Assembly (NCBI GenBank): GCA_963783865.1
Contig: CAWAPD010000003.1
Span: 310,001 to 374,000, forward strand
Source of the DNA: CAWAPD01 sp963783865
GTDB taxonomy: Bacteria; Actinomycetota; Thermoleophilia; UBA2241
Reading direction: 5' to 3'
DNA length: 64,000 nt
Shown: positions 56,826-64,000 of the stretch, piece by piece
How the letters are laid out: every line of letters begins with the position of its first letter
How positions within the stretch are numbered: position 1 is the stretch's first letter
The notes under the pieces: model-generated
Seen by the model: only the letters and a program-made list of their open reading frames with translations
What the model was told of the DNA's origin: nothing
Database searches by the model: none
Program-made: the position numbers and the translations under genes

Positions 56826-59069
56826 ATGAGTGAGACGGGCAAGAGGGTCGTGGAGTTGTCGGCGAACGCGCTGAAGGTACTTCAGCGCCGCTATCTCAGG
56901 AAGGGCGAGAACGGCGAGCTGCTCGAGACGCCGGAGCAGATGTTCCACCGCGTCGCGCGCGCCGTCGCCCAGGCCGAGCGCCTGCACAACCCGGCGGCCT
57001 CGGTCGACCAGTGGCAAGACACCTACTACGAGCTCATGAGCAGCCTCGAGTTCCTGCCCAACAGCCCCACCCTCATGAACGCCGGCAGAGAGCTCGGCCA
57101 GCTCTCGGCCTGCTTCGTCCTGCCCGTCGGCGATTCCATGGACTCGATCTTCGAGGCGATCAAGCACACCGCCCTGATCCACAAGAGCGGCGGCGGCACG
57201 GGCTTCTCGTTCTCGCGCGTGCGCCCCAAGAACGACGTCGTGCTGTCGACGAAGGGCGTGTCCTCGGGGCCGCTCTCGTTCATGAGCGTCTTCGACGCCG
57301 CCACCGAGACGATCAAGCAGGGCGGCACGCGGCGCGGCGCCAACATGGGCATCATGCGCGTCGACCATCCCGACATCCTCGACTTCATCACCGCCAAGCA
57401 GGACGACGACCGGCTGAACAACTTCAACATCTCCGTGGCCGTCACCGACGAGTTCATGGCGGCGGTCGACGAGGACCGCGACTATCCGCTGGTCAACCCG
57501 CGGTCGGGCGAGGTGGTCAAGCACCTGAGCGCGCGCAAGGTCTTCAAGTCGATGGTCACCCTGGCCTGGAAGAACGGCGACCCCGGCATCGTCTTCATCG
57601 ACCGCATCAACGAGCACAATCCCACGCCGCAGCTGGGGACCATCGAGAGCACCAACCCGTGCGGCGAGCAGCCGCTGCTGCCCTACGAGTCGTGCAACCT
57701 GGGGTCGATCAATCTGGCCAAGGTCTGCGACGACGGGCACGTCGACTACGGCAAGCTCGGCCGGATCGTCAAGACCGCGGCGCGGTTCCTCGACGACGTG
57801 ATCGACGTCAACAACTACCCGCTGCCGCAGATCGCCGAGATCACCAAGGGCAACCGCAAGATCGGCCTCGGCGTGATGGGCTTCGCCGACATGCTCTTCG
57901 CCCTCGGCGTCCCCTACGACTCCGAGGAGTCGGTCGAGATCGCGCGCCAGATCATGGACTTCGTCCACACCGAGGCGCGCACGGCGTCGGTCGAGCTCGC
58001 CGAGGAGCGCGGGGCGTTCCCGAACTTCGAGGGTTCGGCCCTCGACCAGCCCGACGCGCCCAGGGTCCGCAACGCCACGGTCACGACCATCGCGCCGACC
58101 GGCACGATCTCGATCATCGCCGGGTGCTCGAGCGGCATCGAGCCGTTGTTCGCCGTGTCGTACGTGCGCCGCAAGGTGCTCGACGACGACGAGATGCTCG
58201 AGGTGCATCCGTACTTCGAGCAGGTCGCGCGCCGCGAGGGCTTCTACTCCGAGGCGCTCATGAAGCGGATCGCCGACGACGGCACCGTCCGGCACATCGA
58301 CGAGGTCCCCGAGCAGTGGCGGCGTGTGTTCGCGACCGCCCATGACGTCACCCCGGAGTGGCACATCCGGCTGCAGTCGGCCTTCCAGGAGTCGACCGAC
58401 AACGCCGTCTCCAAGACGGTCAACTTCGCCAACCACGCCACGGTCGACGACGTCGAGAAGGTCTACCTGCTCGCCTACAGGTCGGGCTGCAAGGGCGTGA
58501 CCATCTACCGCGACGGCAGCCGCGAGGAGCAGGTGCTCAACGTCGGGTCGGGCGCGCGGGAGCGCACCACACGCGATCCCGCCGCCGGGATCGCGGTCAC
58601 CCGGCCCGCGCGCCCCAAGCTACTGACCGGCGAGACCGAGCGCATGGAGACCGGCTGCGGCCGCCTCTTCGTGATCATGAACGACGACGAGATGGGCCCG
58701 CGCGAGGTCTTCGCCAACATGGGCAAGGCCGGCGGCTGCGCCTCGTCCAACACCGAGGCTCTCGGCCGCCTGATCTCGCTCTGCCTCAAGAAGGGCGCGG
58801 CGCCCGGCGAGATCGTCGAGCAGCTCAAGGGCATCCGCTGCCACGTTCCGTACGGCATCGGTCCCAACGCCGTCCTCTCGTGCGCCGACGCCATCGGCAA
58901 GGCGGTCGAGCGTCGCTACACGAACGGGGCGGTCCCACAGGGCGCCCCCGAGCCGCAGCTGTCGCTGGTCGAGGTCGCCCAGGGCGCGTGCCCCGACTGC
59001 GGCGGCTCGATCGAACACGAGGGCGGCTGCGTCGTCTGCAGGCTCTGCGGCTACTCCAAGTGCGGATGA
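56826..59069 (+). CDS. nrdJ: Vitamin B12-dependent (class II) ribonucleotide reductase
   Basis: 747 residues, ATG behind GAGGGGCAG. The barrel carries PNSPTLMNAGRELGQLSACFVL (first redox Cys), GGGTGFSFSRVRP, the finger-loop NPCGEQPLLPYESCNLGS with the radical Cys, and PTGTISIIAGCSSGIEP. The C-terminus has CPDCGGSIEHEGGC and CRLCGYSKCG, the swinging redox Cys arm with zinc-like pairs. It makes deoxyribonucleotides using adenosylcobalamin, in oxygen or not. It is co-transcribed with nrdR and depends on cobalt, for which cbiMQO is present in the same window. Confidence 0.96.
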   Translation: MSETGKRVVELSANALKVLQRRYLRKGENGELLETPEQMFHRVARAVAQAERLHNPAASVDQWQDTYYELMSSLEFLPNSPTLMNAGRELGQLSACFVLPVGDSMDSIFEAIKHTALIHKSGGGTGFSFSRVRPKNDVVLSTKGVSSGPLSFMSVFDAATETIKQGGTRRGANMGIMRVDHPDILDFITAKQDDDRLNNFNISVAVTDEFMAAVDEDRDYPLVNPRSGEVVKHLSARKVFKSMVTLAWKNGDPGIVFIDRINEHNPTPQLGTIESTNPCGEQPLLPYESCNLGSINLAKVCDDGHVDYGKLGRIVKTAARFLDDVIDVNNYPLPQIAEITKGNRKIGLGVMGFADMLFALGVPYDSEESVEIARQIMDFVHTEARTASVELAEERGAFPNFEGSALDQPDAPRVRNATVTTIAPTGTISIIAGCSSGIEPLFAVSYVRRKVLDDDEMLEVHPYFEQVARREGFYSEALMKRIADDGTVRHIDEVPEQWRRVFATAHDVTPEWHIRLQSAFQESTDNAVSKTVNFANHATVDDVEKVYLLAYRSGCKGVTIYRDGSREEQVLNVGSGARERTTRDPAAGIAVTRPARPKLLTGETERMETGCGRLFVIMNDDEMGPREVFANMGKAGGCASSNTEALGRLISLCLKKGAAPGEIVEQLKGIRCHVPYGIGPNAVLSCADAIGKAVERRYTNGAVPQGAPEPQLSLVEVAQGACPDCGGSIEHEGGCVVCRLCGYSKCG

Positions 59070-59077
59070 GCTGAGCG

Positions 59078-59103
59078 GCGCGGCCCGCGTGAGCGGGCCG
59101 CGC
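59078..59103. terminator. Hairpin after nrdJ
   Basis: GCGCGGCCCGC (59078-59088) pairs with GCGGGCCGCGC (59093-59103), loop GTGA, 8 bases past the nrdJ stop. Confidence 0.78.
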
Positions 59104-59174
59104 CCTTCGCCGTGTGGTCTGGAGCGGGTAGAGTAGGGTCGCACACGTCCACTTCACCCGGACAGGAGCGGAAC

Positions 59175-59588
59175 ATGGCCGACGGACCCGAGAAGCAGCC
59201 CGACGGCGCGCCGCCGCAGGACGAGCCGGCCGGCGGCGTCGAGATCGGTGACGGCGTCGTCGCCAAGATCGCCAACACGGCCTGCCGCGACATCGAAGGC
59301 GTCAACGCGCTCGGCGGCGCCACGTCGCGGGCGCTGGCCGGTCTGCGCGGCGGCGAACACCGCACCCAGGGCGTGAACGTCGACCTGCGCGGCGACGTCG
59401 TCGACATCGACGTCACGCTGGTCGTCGACTACGGCGCCAGTATCCCCCAGGTCGCCCAGGCGTGTCGCGAGCGCGTCCGCGACCGGGTCGAGTCGATCAC
59501 AGGACTCAAGGTGAAGGCGGTGAACGTCGTCGTCGCCGACGTGAACTTCCCGGAGGCCGACGCTGGCGCCGACGCACCACAGTCCTGA
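59175..59588 (+). CDS. Asp23/Gls24 family envelope-stress protein
   Basis: 137 residues, ATG with CAGGAGCGG upstream and a TAGAGT -10 at about 59128. A polar Pro/Gly/Glu N-terminus of 25 residues precedes the Asp23 core: GVEIGDGVVAKIANTACRDIEGV, then VNVDLRGDVVDIDVTLVVDYGASIPQVAQACRERV and ITGLKVKAVNVVVADVNF. Asp23 proteins assemble on the membrane via AmaP and respond to alkaline or cell-wall stress. The gene heads an operon with two AmaP-like membrane genes and a DUF2273 gene, the standard cluster. Confidence 0.9.
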   Translation: MADGPEKQPDGAPPQDEPAGGVEIGDGVVAKIANTACRDIEGVNALGGATSRALAGLRGGEHRTQGVNVDLRGDVVDIDVTLVVDYGASIPQVAQACRERVRDRVESITGLKVKAVNVVVADVNFPEADAGADAPQS

Positions 59589-59607
59589 GCGTTTACGCGA
59601 GCGGTCG

Positions 59608-60150
59608 GTGGCCGACGTCGTCGAGGGCCTGCTGACCTTCACCGTGCTGCTGGCCGCCAGCGCCGCGTGCCTTCTGGCGGCGATCGGCCTGATCTCCACC
59701 GCCGCGGGCCGGCCGGTGACCCCGCTGGCTCACCTGCCCCTGCCCGAAACGCACGAGGGGCGCGCGGCCGTGGCACTCGTCGTGGTGGCGGTCCTCGTCG
59801 CGCTCCTCGCGCTGGTGCTGCGGCCGCGGCCGCGCACCCTCAGCCTGCCGGTCGCCGACGGCGCGGTGATCGTCCCGGCCGAGACGCTGACCTCCCTCGT
59901 GCGCGACGAGCTCGCCCTGGACCCCGAGGTCTTGCGCGTGGACGCCGTGCTGAATCGCTCCGCCGAGGGGACGCTGCGCGCCGACGTGCGCGTGATCGTG
60001 CGGCCGCTCGCCGACACCGCCACGCTCGCACGCGAGCTCGGCGCCCGTCTGCGACAGACGCTCGAGCGGGCCGGCGGGTGGCCCGTCGACGTGCGCCGCT
60101 TCGACGTCCGGGCCGTGACGGTCGCCGAGCTGCCGAGGTACCTGTCGTGA
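59608..60150 (+). CDS. AmaP-like membrane anchor protein, copy 1
   Basis: 180 residues from a GTG. Two transmembrane helices (about 9-31 and 53-70) are followed by an Asp23-like soluble domain (VPAETLTSLVRDELALDPEVL, then ADVRVIVRPLADTATLARELGARLRQTLE). That is the plan of AmaP, which recruits Asp23 to the membrane. It overlaps the next gene by GTGA. The downstream gene has the same build, so the operon carries two anchors where one is usual. Confidence 0.75.
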   Translation: MADVVEGLLTFTVLLAASAACLLAAIGLISTAAGRPVTPLAHLPLPETHEGRAAVALVVVAVLVALLALVLRPRPRTLSLPVADGAVIVPAETLTSLVRDELALDPEVLRVDAVLNRSAEGTLRADVRVIVRPLADTATLARELGARLRQTLERAGGWPVDVRRFDVRAVTVAELPRYLS

Positions 60151-60698
60151 CCACGCGGGTCGTGACCGTGATCGTGTGTCTGGCTGGACTGGCCGTGGCC
60201 GGGGCGCTGTTCGTGCGCGAGGCCGTCCTCGCCCACGAACAGCGCCTCACGTGGACGGCGCCCGGCTGGTGGACGCGCCTGCTCCACGACGGTTGGGCGC
60301 GCACGGGCCTGTTGGGCTTCGCCGCGCTGGCGGCCGCGCTCGGTCTGCTGGCGCTCGTGGTGCGCCTGGTCGCGCCGGCACGCGGCGACGAGACGACGCT
60401 CGAGCTGGGCACCGCCGACGAGAGCGTGGCGGTCGCACCACAGGCGCTGCACTCGCTGGTGGCCGGCACGCTCGGCAGGTTCGCGGGCGTGACGGCGACG
60501 CGGGCGCGCGTGGTCAGGTCGGCCGAGGACGACCGCCTGACCGTCCGCGCCCGCGTCGCCGTTCCGTCCGAGGATCTCGCGCGGCTGCACGCCGGCGCGC
60601 TGGGCGCGCTCGGGCGCGAGCTCGCCCGCGCCACGGGCCTCGACACGGCGCGGCTCACGCTCGAGATCGAACGCTTCACGACGGGAAGTGAGGGGTGA
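60147..60698 (+). CDS. AmaP-like membrane anchor protein, copy 2
   Basis: 183 residues from a GTG overlapping the previous stop. Two transmembrane helices (about 5-24 and 51-74) and an Asp23-like C-terminal domain (VAPQALHSLVAGTLGRFAGVTATRARVV ... LGALGRELARATGLD, quoted in parts) parallel the first copy. The loop between the helices contains LTWTAPGWWTRLLHDGW, an amphipathic aromatic stretch. It may form a heteromeric anchor with copy 1. Confidence 0.7.
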   Translation: MTTRVVTVIVCLAGLAVAGALFVREAVLAHEQRLTWTAPGWWTRLLHDGWARTGLLGFAALAAALGLLALVVRLVAPARGDETTLELGTADESVAVAPQALHSLVAGTLGRFAGVTATRARVVRSAEDDRLTVRARVAVPSEDLARLHAGALGALGRELARATGLDTARLTLEIERFTTGSEG

Positions 60699-60877
60699 TG
60701 CGAGTCAGGTACATCGGCCTCTTCGTCGGCCTCATCGCAGGCTTCGTCTGGATGGCCCTGGGGTTCGACAAGCTCATCGTGGTCGCCGTCATGGGGGCGG
60801 TCGGCTACTTCGTCGGAGCCGCTCTGGCCGGCGACATCGACGTCGGCCGCTACATCGACAGCTTCCGGGGCAGGTGA
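60698..60877 (+). CDS. DUF2273 small membrane protein
   Basis: 59 residues with two transmembrane helices (about 6-20 and 26-44) and the ending GDIDVGRYIDSFRGR, as in DUF2273 proteins. These are almost always encoded beside Asp23 and AmaP. The ATG at 60698 overlaps the previous stop (TGATG); a GTG at 60695 would add one residue. Its stop overlaps the GTG of the phosphatase gene. Confidence 0.85.
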   Translation: MRVRYIGLFVGLIAGFVWMALGFDKLIVVAVMGAVGYFVGAALAGDIDVGRYIDSFRGR

Positions 60878-61749
60878 GCGTTCCGCAGGTGACAGAGCCG
60901 GCGCCGTTCCGCCCCGACCTCGTCGCCTCGGACCTCGACGGCACGCTGCTGCCGCCGACGCTCGAGTTCACGCCGGCTACGGTCGCCGGCGTCGCGGCCC
61001 TGCGCGCCGCCGGCGTGACGTTCGTGATCAGCACCGGACGCATGTTCAGGAGCGCCCGGCGCATGGCGGCGAAGCTCGGTCTCTCCGACGGCCCGATCAT
61101 CTGCTACCAGGGCGCGCTCGTGGCCGACCTCGGCACCGGCGAGTGGCTGCGCCACCTGCCGATGGATCCCGCTCCCGCGGCCGACGTCGTCCGCCACATC
61201 CGAGCGTTGGGCCGCCACGTGAACGTCTACGTCGGCGACGAGCTGTACGTGGAGGACGTCGACACGTGGGCCCGCAGCTACGCGGAGTATGCCGAGGTGG
61301 GCATCAACCCCGTCGACGACCTGCTGACGGTGGTCGCCCAACGGCCCACCAAGATCGTCGTGGCGACCGACCCCGACGACGTCACGGCGCTGCTGCCCGG
61401 GCTGCAGGAGCGCTGGCGCGACGTCCTCTACGTCACGCGCTCGCTGCCCCACTACATCGAGATCAACGCGCCGGCGGCGACCAAGAGCGCCGCCCTGGAG
61501 TGGCTGGGGGAGAGGCTGGGTACCCGCCGGGCCCGGACCGTGGCCTGCGGCGACGGTCTGAACGACCTCGACATGCTGCGCTGGGCCGGCCTCGGCGTCG
61601 CCATGGCCGAGGGCGGTGAGGCCGTGCGCCGCGAGGCCGATCTGGTGGTTCCGCGCGACGAGCTGGGTGACCTGTTCGTGCGGCTCGCGGCCGAGCCGCC
61701 CGGCGCCGCGGCCGGCGAGGCCCATGCGAAGGCGGCGCCCGGAGGGTAG
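60874..61749 (+). CDS. Cof-type HAD-IIB phosphatase
   Basis: 291 residues from a GTG overlapping the DUF2273 stop (GTGA); a GTG at 60889 is possible. HAD motif I LVASDLDGTLLPP, motif II VISTGRMF, a C2B cap (about 85-200), the Lys region TKSAALEWLGERLG and motif IV VACGDGLNDLDMLRWAG are complete. Cof-like enzymes dephosphorylate sugar phosphates, nucleotides or cofactors such as FMN or PLP. Its link to the Asp23 operon is by overlap only. Confidence 0.9.
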   Translation: MSVPQVTEPAPFRPDLVASDLDGTLLPPTLEFTPATVAGVAALRAAGVTFVISTGRMFRSARRMAAKLGLSDGPIICYQGALVADLGTGEWLRHLPMDPAPAADVVRHIRALGRHVNVYVGDELYVEDVDTWARSYAEYAEVGINPVDDLLTVVAQRPTKIVVATDPDDVTALLPGLQERWRDVLYVTRSLPHYIEINAPAATKSAALEWLGERLGTRRARTVACGDGLNDLDMLRWAGLGVAMAEGGEAVRREADLVVPRDELGDLFVRLAAEPPGAAAGEAHAKAAPGG

Positions 61750-61803
61750 GCGCCGCCTTCAGGGGTGCTGGTGGTGCCGGCGCTCGCTTTGACGAGACAC
61801 CGG

Positions 61804-61827
61804 CTCCCCCTGGGGGAGGGGGCTTTT
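61804..61827 (+). terminator. Terminator with U-tract after the Asp23 operon
   Basis: CTCCCC (61804-61809) pairs with GGGGAG (61813-61818), loop CTG, followed five bases later by TTTT (61824-61827). It is 54 bases after the HAD stop. Confidence 0.6.
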
Positions 61828-61911
61828 CGCGGGAACGCGGCCACGCGCACCGCCTCACGGTTTAGTGTACCCCAATGCTCACAAACCACACGGGCAGGAG
61901 CCGGAGACGAA

Positions 61912-61947
61912 GAGGGCGGGGCGGTCCGTACGGACCGCCCCGCCCTC
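61912..61947. terminator. 36-bp perfect palindrome after the SpoIVB-like gene
   Basis: Bases 61912-61929 are the reverse complement of 61930-61947. It lies 24 bases beyond the stop of the minus-strand protease gene and has the GGGCGGGGCGG core of the other gene-end hairpins. Confidence 0.78.
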
Positions 61948-61971
61948 CGGCCTAGCCGCTCAGGCCGCGTC

Positions 61972-64000
61972 TCACTTCGCGAGCTTGACCGGCATCACCA
62001 GCACCTTGCAGCGGGCCTTCCCGGCCAGGTAGTCGGCGGATCCGGACCAGACCACGGTGTAGCGGGTGCTTCTCTTGACCTTCACCCGGAACGAGAAGGT
62101 CGCGTAGTAGTTCCTCGACGTGACCTTCTTGGTGACCACGGTCACGGGAGCCGCACTCGACCCGAGCTTCTGCCTCTCGAGTGTGACATACGTGCCGGCC
62201 GCGTCCCACGCGTAGAGCCAGCCGCGCAGCTTGATGCGCGCGCCCGAGGCGGCGATCCGCGGACCCGTCAGGTGGATCCTCGGCGTTTCCTTGTAGACGT
62301 AGCCACGCATGACCGTGTCGGGCACGCTCGTGGTCGTCGTCGGGGCCGTGGTCGCGCCCTCGGCTGACGAGTCGTAGCCATCGGGCCGGAACGTGACCTG
62401 GAGGTCGGTGTTGTGGCTCCACGTCCCGATCTTGGCCGCGAGGTCGGCGACCGACGGTGGCGTGGGATAGGTGGTCGGCGTCGGCGTGACGACCGGCTTC
62501 GGGATGCCCGACGACGCCGCGAGCGCCGCCGTCCTGGTCGCGGCGTCCTTGGCCGCGGTGTAGCCGAAGTACATGTTGTACCAGTAGTAGCTCCAGTCGC
62601 CGCCCTCGACGAACAGCGTGCCCCTGGCCCTGGTCCCCGCGGGGATCGTCAGGGTCGAGGTCAGGGTCTCCGTGCTGGAGCTGCCGTAGCGGCGGATGAT
62701 CGTCTGTACGGTGTTGTCGCCGACCTTGAGGCCGCCCGGCACCTGGATGTCGACGATGTTCGCCCAGTGGTGCACCGGCGACAGCGTCGCGGTCAAGTCG
62801 ACGCTGACGAGCGTCGCCGGCGAGACGCCGTTCGGGTTCGACAGCAGGTACTCCATGATCGAGTAGACGTCGTCCACGGCCTCGTAGCCGACGTCCCAAT
62901 CGTCGTCGTACTTGTCGCTGCGCGCGACCGGGATGTCCTGGGTGCCGTCGTTCACGACGATCGTCTCGGTCACATCGGCGCTCCCGGAGAACTCCCAGGC
63001 GTCCATCGCCCGGTAGATCGCGAAGTAGGCCGAGTCGGGGACCAGCCAGTCCCAGTCCCAATTACCGGTCGCCCAGACGGGGATGAACGTCTGAGTACTG
63101 ACGGTGCGGCCGCTGGGCTGGATCGTGGCCGTCGCGTTGACCGTGACCAGGGCCGGCAGCGATGCGGTCGTGCCGACGATGCCCATGCCGCGGTCCTCGG
63201 TGATCGTGCCCTGCAACGGTCCCAGGGACACCATCTTGTAGGGTTCGATCGCGGAGTTCCACACGCCGCTCACCCATGCGTTGCCCATGGCGTAGGCGAC
63301 GTCGCCGTCCTGGTCGGCCGGATGACCGAAGCCCACGACCGTGTCGTCGTGGGTGTAGGTGACCGTGCCGACCCAGGCGCCCCAGTAGTCGCCGTAGGCG
63401 AGGACGGCTGCGAGCGAGGCGCCACCCTCGAGCGGCGCGCTGGGGAGAGTGGCTGAGAAGCCGCCCCCGGCGCCGGCGGGCTGGACCGTCACGCCACGCT
63501 TCTCCAGCTTGGCGGCGACGTCCCTGTAGGCCTGGCTCTGCGGCGAGAGCCCGCCGATCTCGAACAGCGCCAGCGAGTGCATCACCACGGTGCGTGGATG
63601 GGTCGCCAGGATGTGTCTGGCGGCGCTCCGCGACGTGGCGTAGGCGACGCTGTCGACTGAGGCTCCGGACACGCGCACCGGCGCGGCGAGCTTGGCGACG
63701 CTGCCGGACACCCGCTGGTACGTCCCCTCCATCGTCGTCATCGACTCGACCGGCGTGGCCAGGCCCATGCCGTTGGTGGTGAACCAGTCGCCGTACGAGA
63801 CCGCGCCGACGAGGTAGTCGTCGCCGGCGACGTTGACGTAGACGGGGCTCCCGCTCATGCCGTCGGCGATGCCGCCGATCTGGGCGATGTCGGGGCCGCT
63901 CGCCTCGAACAGGATGGCGGGCGAGCCGTCCTCGAAGAAGCCGTCGACCAGACCGAGCACCTGGACCGGGATCGTGCTGATCGAATAGCCGTTGAGGACG
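61972..64000 (-). CDS. SpoIVB-like S55 peptidase, secreted (5' end outside window)
   Basis: At least 676 residues; the frame continues past the window end. The catalytic Ser is in GIADGMSGSPVYV and a candidate His in VVGFGHPADQDG, the S55 pattern of SpoIVB. Two beta-rich regions follow, then a Thr/Pro linker (about 185 residues from the end) and an Ig-like C-terminal domain (RIHLTGPRIAASGARIKLRG, KRSTRYTVVWSGS). In Bacillus SpoIVB signals across the forespore membrane, but no sporulation gene is nearby. The protein is larger than SpoIVB and probably acts at the cell surface on an unknown target. Confidence 0.8.
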   Translation of the reverse strand, partial: VLNGYSISTIPVQVLGLVDGFFEDGSPAILFEASGPDIAQIGGIADGMSGSPVYVNVAGDDYLVGAVSYGDWFTTNGMGLATPVESMTTMEGTYQRVSGSVAKLAAPVRVSGASVDSVAYATSRSAARHILATHPRTVVMHSLALFEIGGLSPQSQAYRDVAAKLEKRGVTVQPAGAGGGFSATLPSAPLEGGASLAAVLAYGDYWGAWVGTVTYTHDDTVVGFGHPADQDGDVAYAMGNAWVSGVWNSAIEPYKMVSLGPLQGTITEDRGMGIVGTTASLPALVTVNATATIQPSGRTVSTQTFIPVWATGNWDWDWLVPDSAYFAIYRAMDAWEFSGSADVTETIVVNDGTQDIPVARSDKYDDDWDVGYEAVDDVYSIMEYLLSNPNGVSPATLVSVDLTATLSPVHHWANIVDIQVPGGLKVGDNTVQTIIRRYGSSSTETLTSTLTIPAGTRARGTLFVEGGDWSYYWYNMYFGYTAAKDAATRTAALAASSGIPKPVVTPTPTTYPTPPSVADLAAKIGTWSHNTDLQVTFRPDGYDSSAEGATTAPTTTTSVPDTVMRGYVYKETPRIHLTGPRIAASGARIKLRGWLYAWDAAGTYVTLERQKLGSSAAPVTVVTKKVTSRNYYATFSFRVKVKRSTRYTVVWSGSADYLAGKARCKVLVMPVKLAK

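Overview
The window is about 70% G+C, uses GTG and occasionally TTG starts freely, and carries a gene set typical of Actinomycetota: a DivIC/FtsB-like protein followed by DUF501, an NrdR plus B12-dependent ribonucleotide reductase pair, PimB-like and polyprenol-mannose glycosyltransferases, actinobacterial-type LexA boxes (CGAAC-N4-GTTCG) and hairpin terminators that mostly lack U-tracts. A SpoIVB-type (S55) secreted protease, an alkaline-shock (Asp23/AmaP/DUF2273) operon and single-subunit GspE-type ATPases suggest a deep-branching lineage (Thermoleophilia, Coriobacteriia or an uncultured relative) rather than a Streptomyces- or Mycobacterium-like one. The class cannot be fixed from this sequence alone. 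No rRNA, prophage, complete insertion sequence or CRISPR array is seen.

Layout. 0-2.8 kb: TPR protein end, divIC-like, DUF501, tRNA-Leu(UAA), TauE/SafE exporter with DUF1634 partner. 2.8-5.7 kb: MoxR ATPase with VWA protein, then an SPFH/stomatin protein. 5.8-8.8 kb: Fur-family regulator with its own operator, followed by a CbiM-CbiQ-CbiO cobalt/nickel transporter. 8.8-13.7 kb: QueG-like Fe-S protein, an isolated small transcription unit (23-codon ORF), copper P-type ATPase divergent from phenylacetate-CoA ligase with CsoR-like operators between. 13.9-20.3 kb: S49-like membrane protein and a receiver-GspE fusion, biotin carboxylase, CinA-like protein, glutamine amidotransferase, and a promoter-plus-three-hairpin non-coding RNA that resembles actinobacterial 6C RNA. 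20.3-25.5 kb: C-terminally anchored peptide-binding protein, then glycosyltransferase, flippase-like protein, PlsY-like protein and PRC-like protein as one overlapping operon. 25.6-31.8 kb: LexA-boxed error-prone DnaE2, secreted protein with three pilin-like repeats, PadR repressor, beta-phosphoglucomutase-like HAD. 31.9-36.6 kb: oligopeptide ABC permeases divergent from a second anchored binding protein. 36.7-38.9 kb: LexA-boxed exonuclease/UvrC-like fusion with DUF6504. 39.2-45.2 kb: AIM24, Hsp20-Lon operon, membrane protein, Ca/Na exchanger. 45.4-48.7 kb: sdhCDAB. 48.9-51.5 kb: two tandem Tat-lipoprotein polyamine-type binding proteins. 51.5-56.1 kb: EamA transporter, macro-like protein, ornithine-cyclodeaminase-like protein, DUF1786, polyprenol-phosphate mannosyltransferase. 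56.2-59.1 kb: nrdR-nrdJ with tandem NrdR boxes. 59.2-61.7 kb: Asp23, two AmaP-like proteins, DUF2273 and a HAD phosphatase. 62-64 kb: SpoIVB-like protease, cut by the window end.

Connections. Two transcription units (25.6-29.2 kb and 36.7-38.9 kb) share the same LexA box fused to the same -35 element and so look like a split SOS mutagenesis/repair regulon. Cobalt uptake (CbiMQO) and the B12-dependent NrdJ fit one another metabolically. Two peptide-binding proteins and two polyamine-type binding proteins occur without any ABC ATPase in the window. Nearly every transcription unit ends in a long G+C-only hairpin with related arms, which is the most conspicuous non-coding pattern here.
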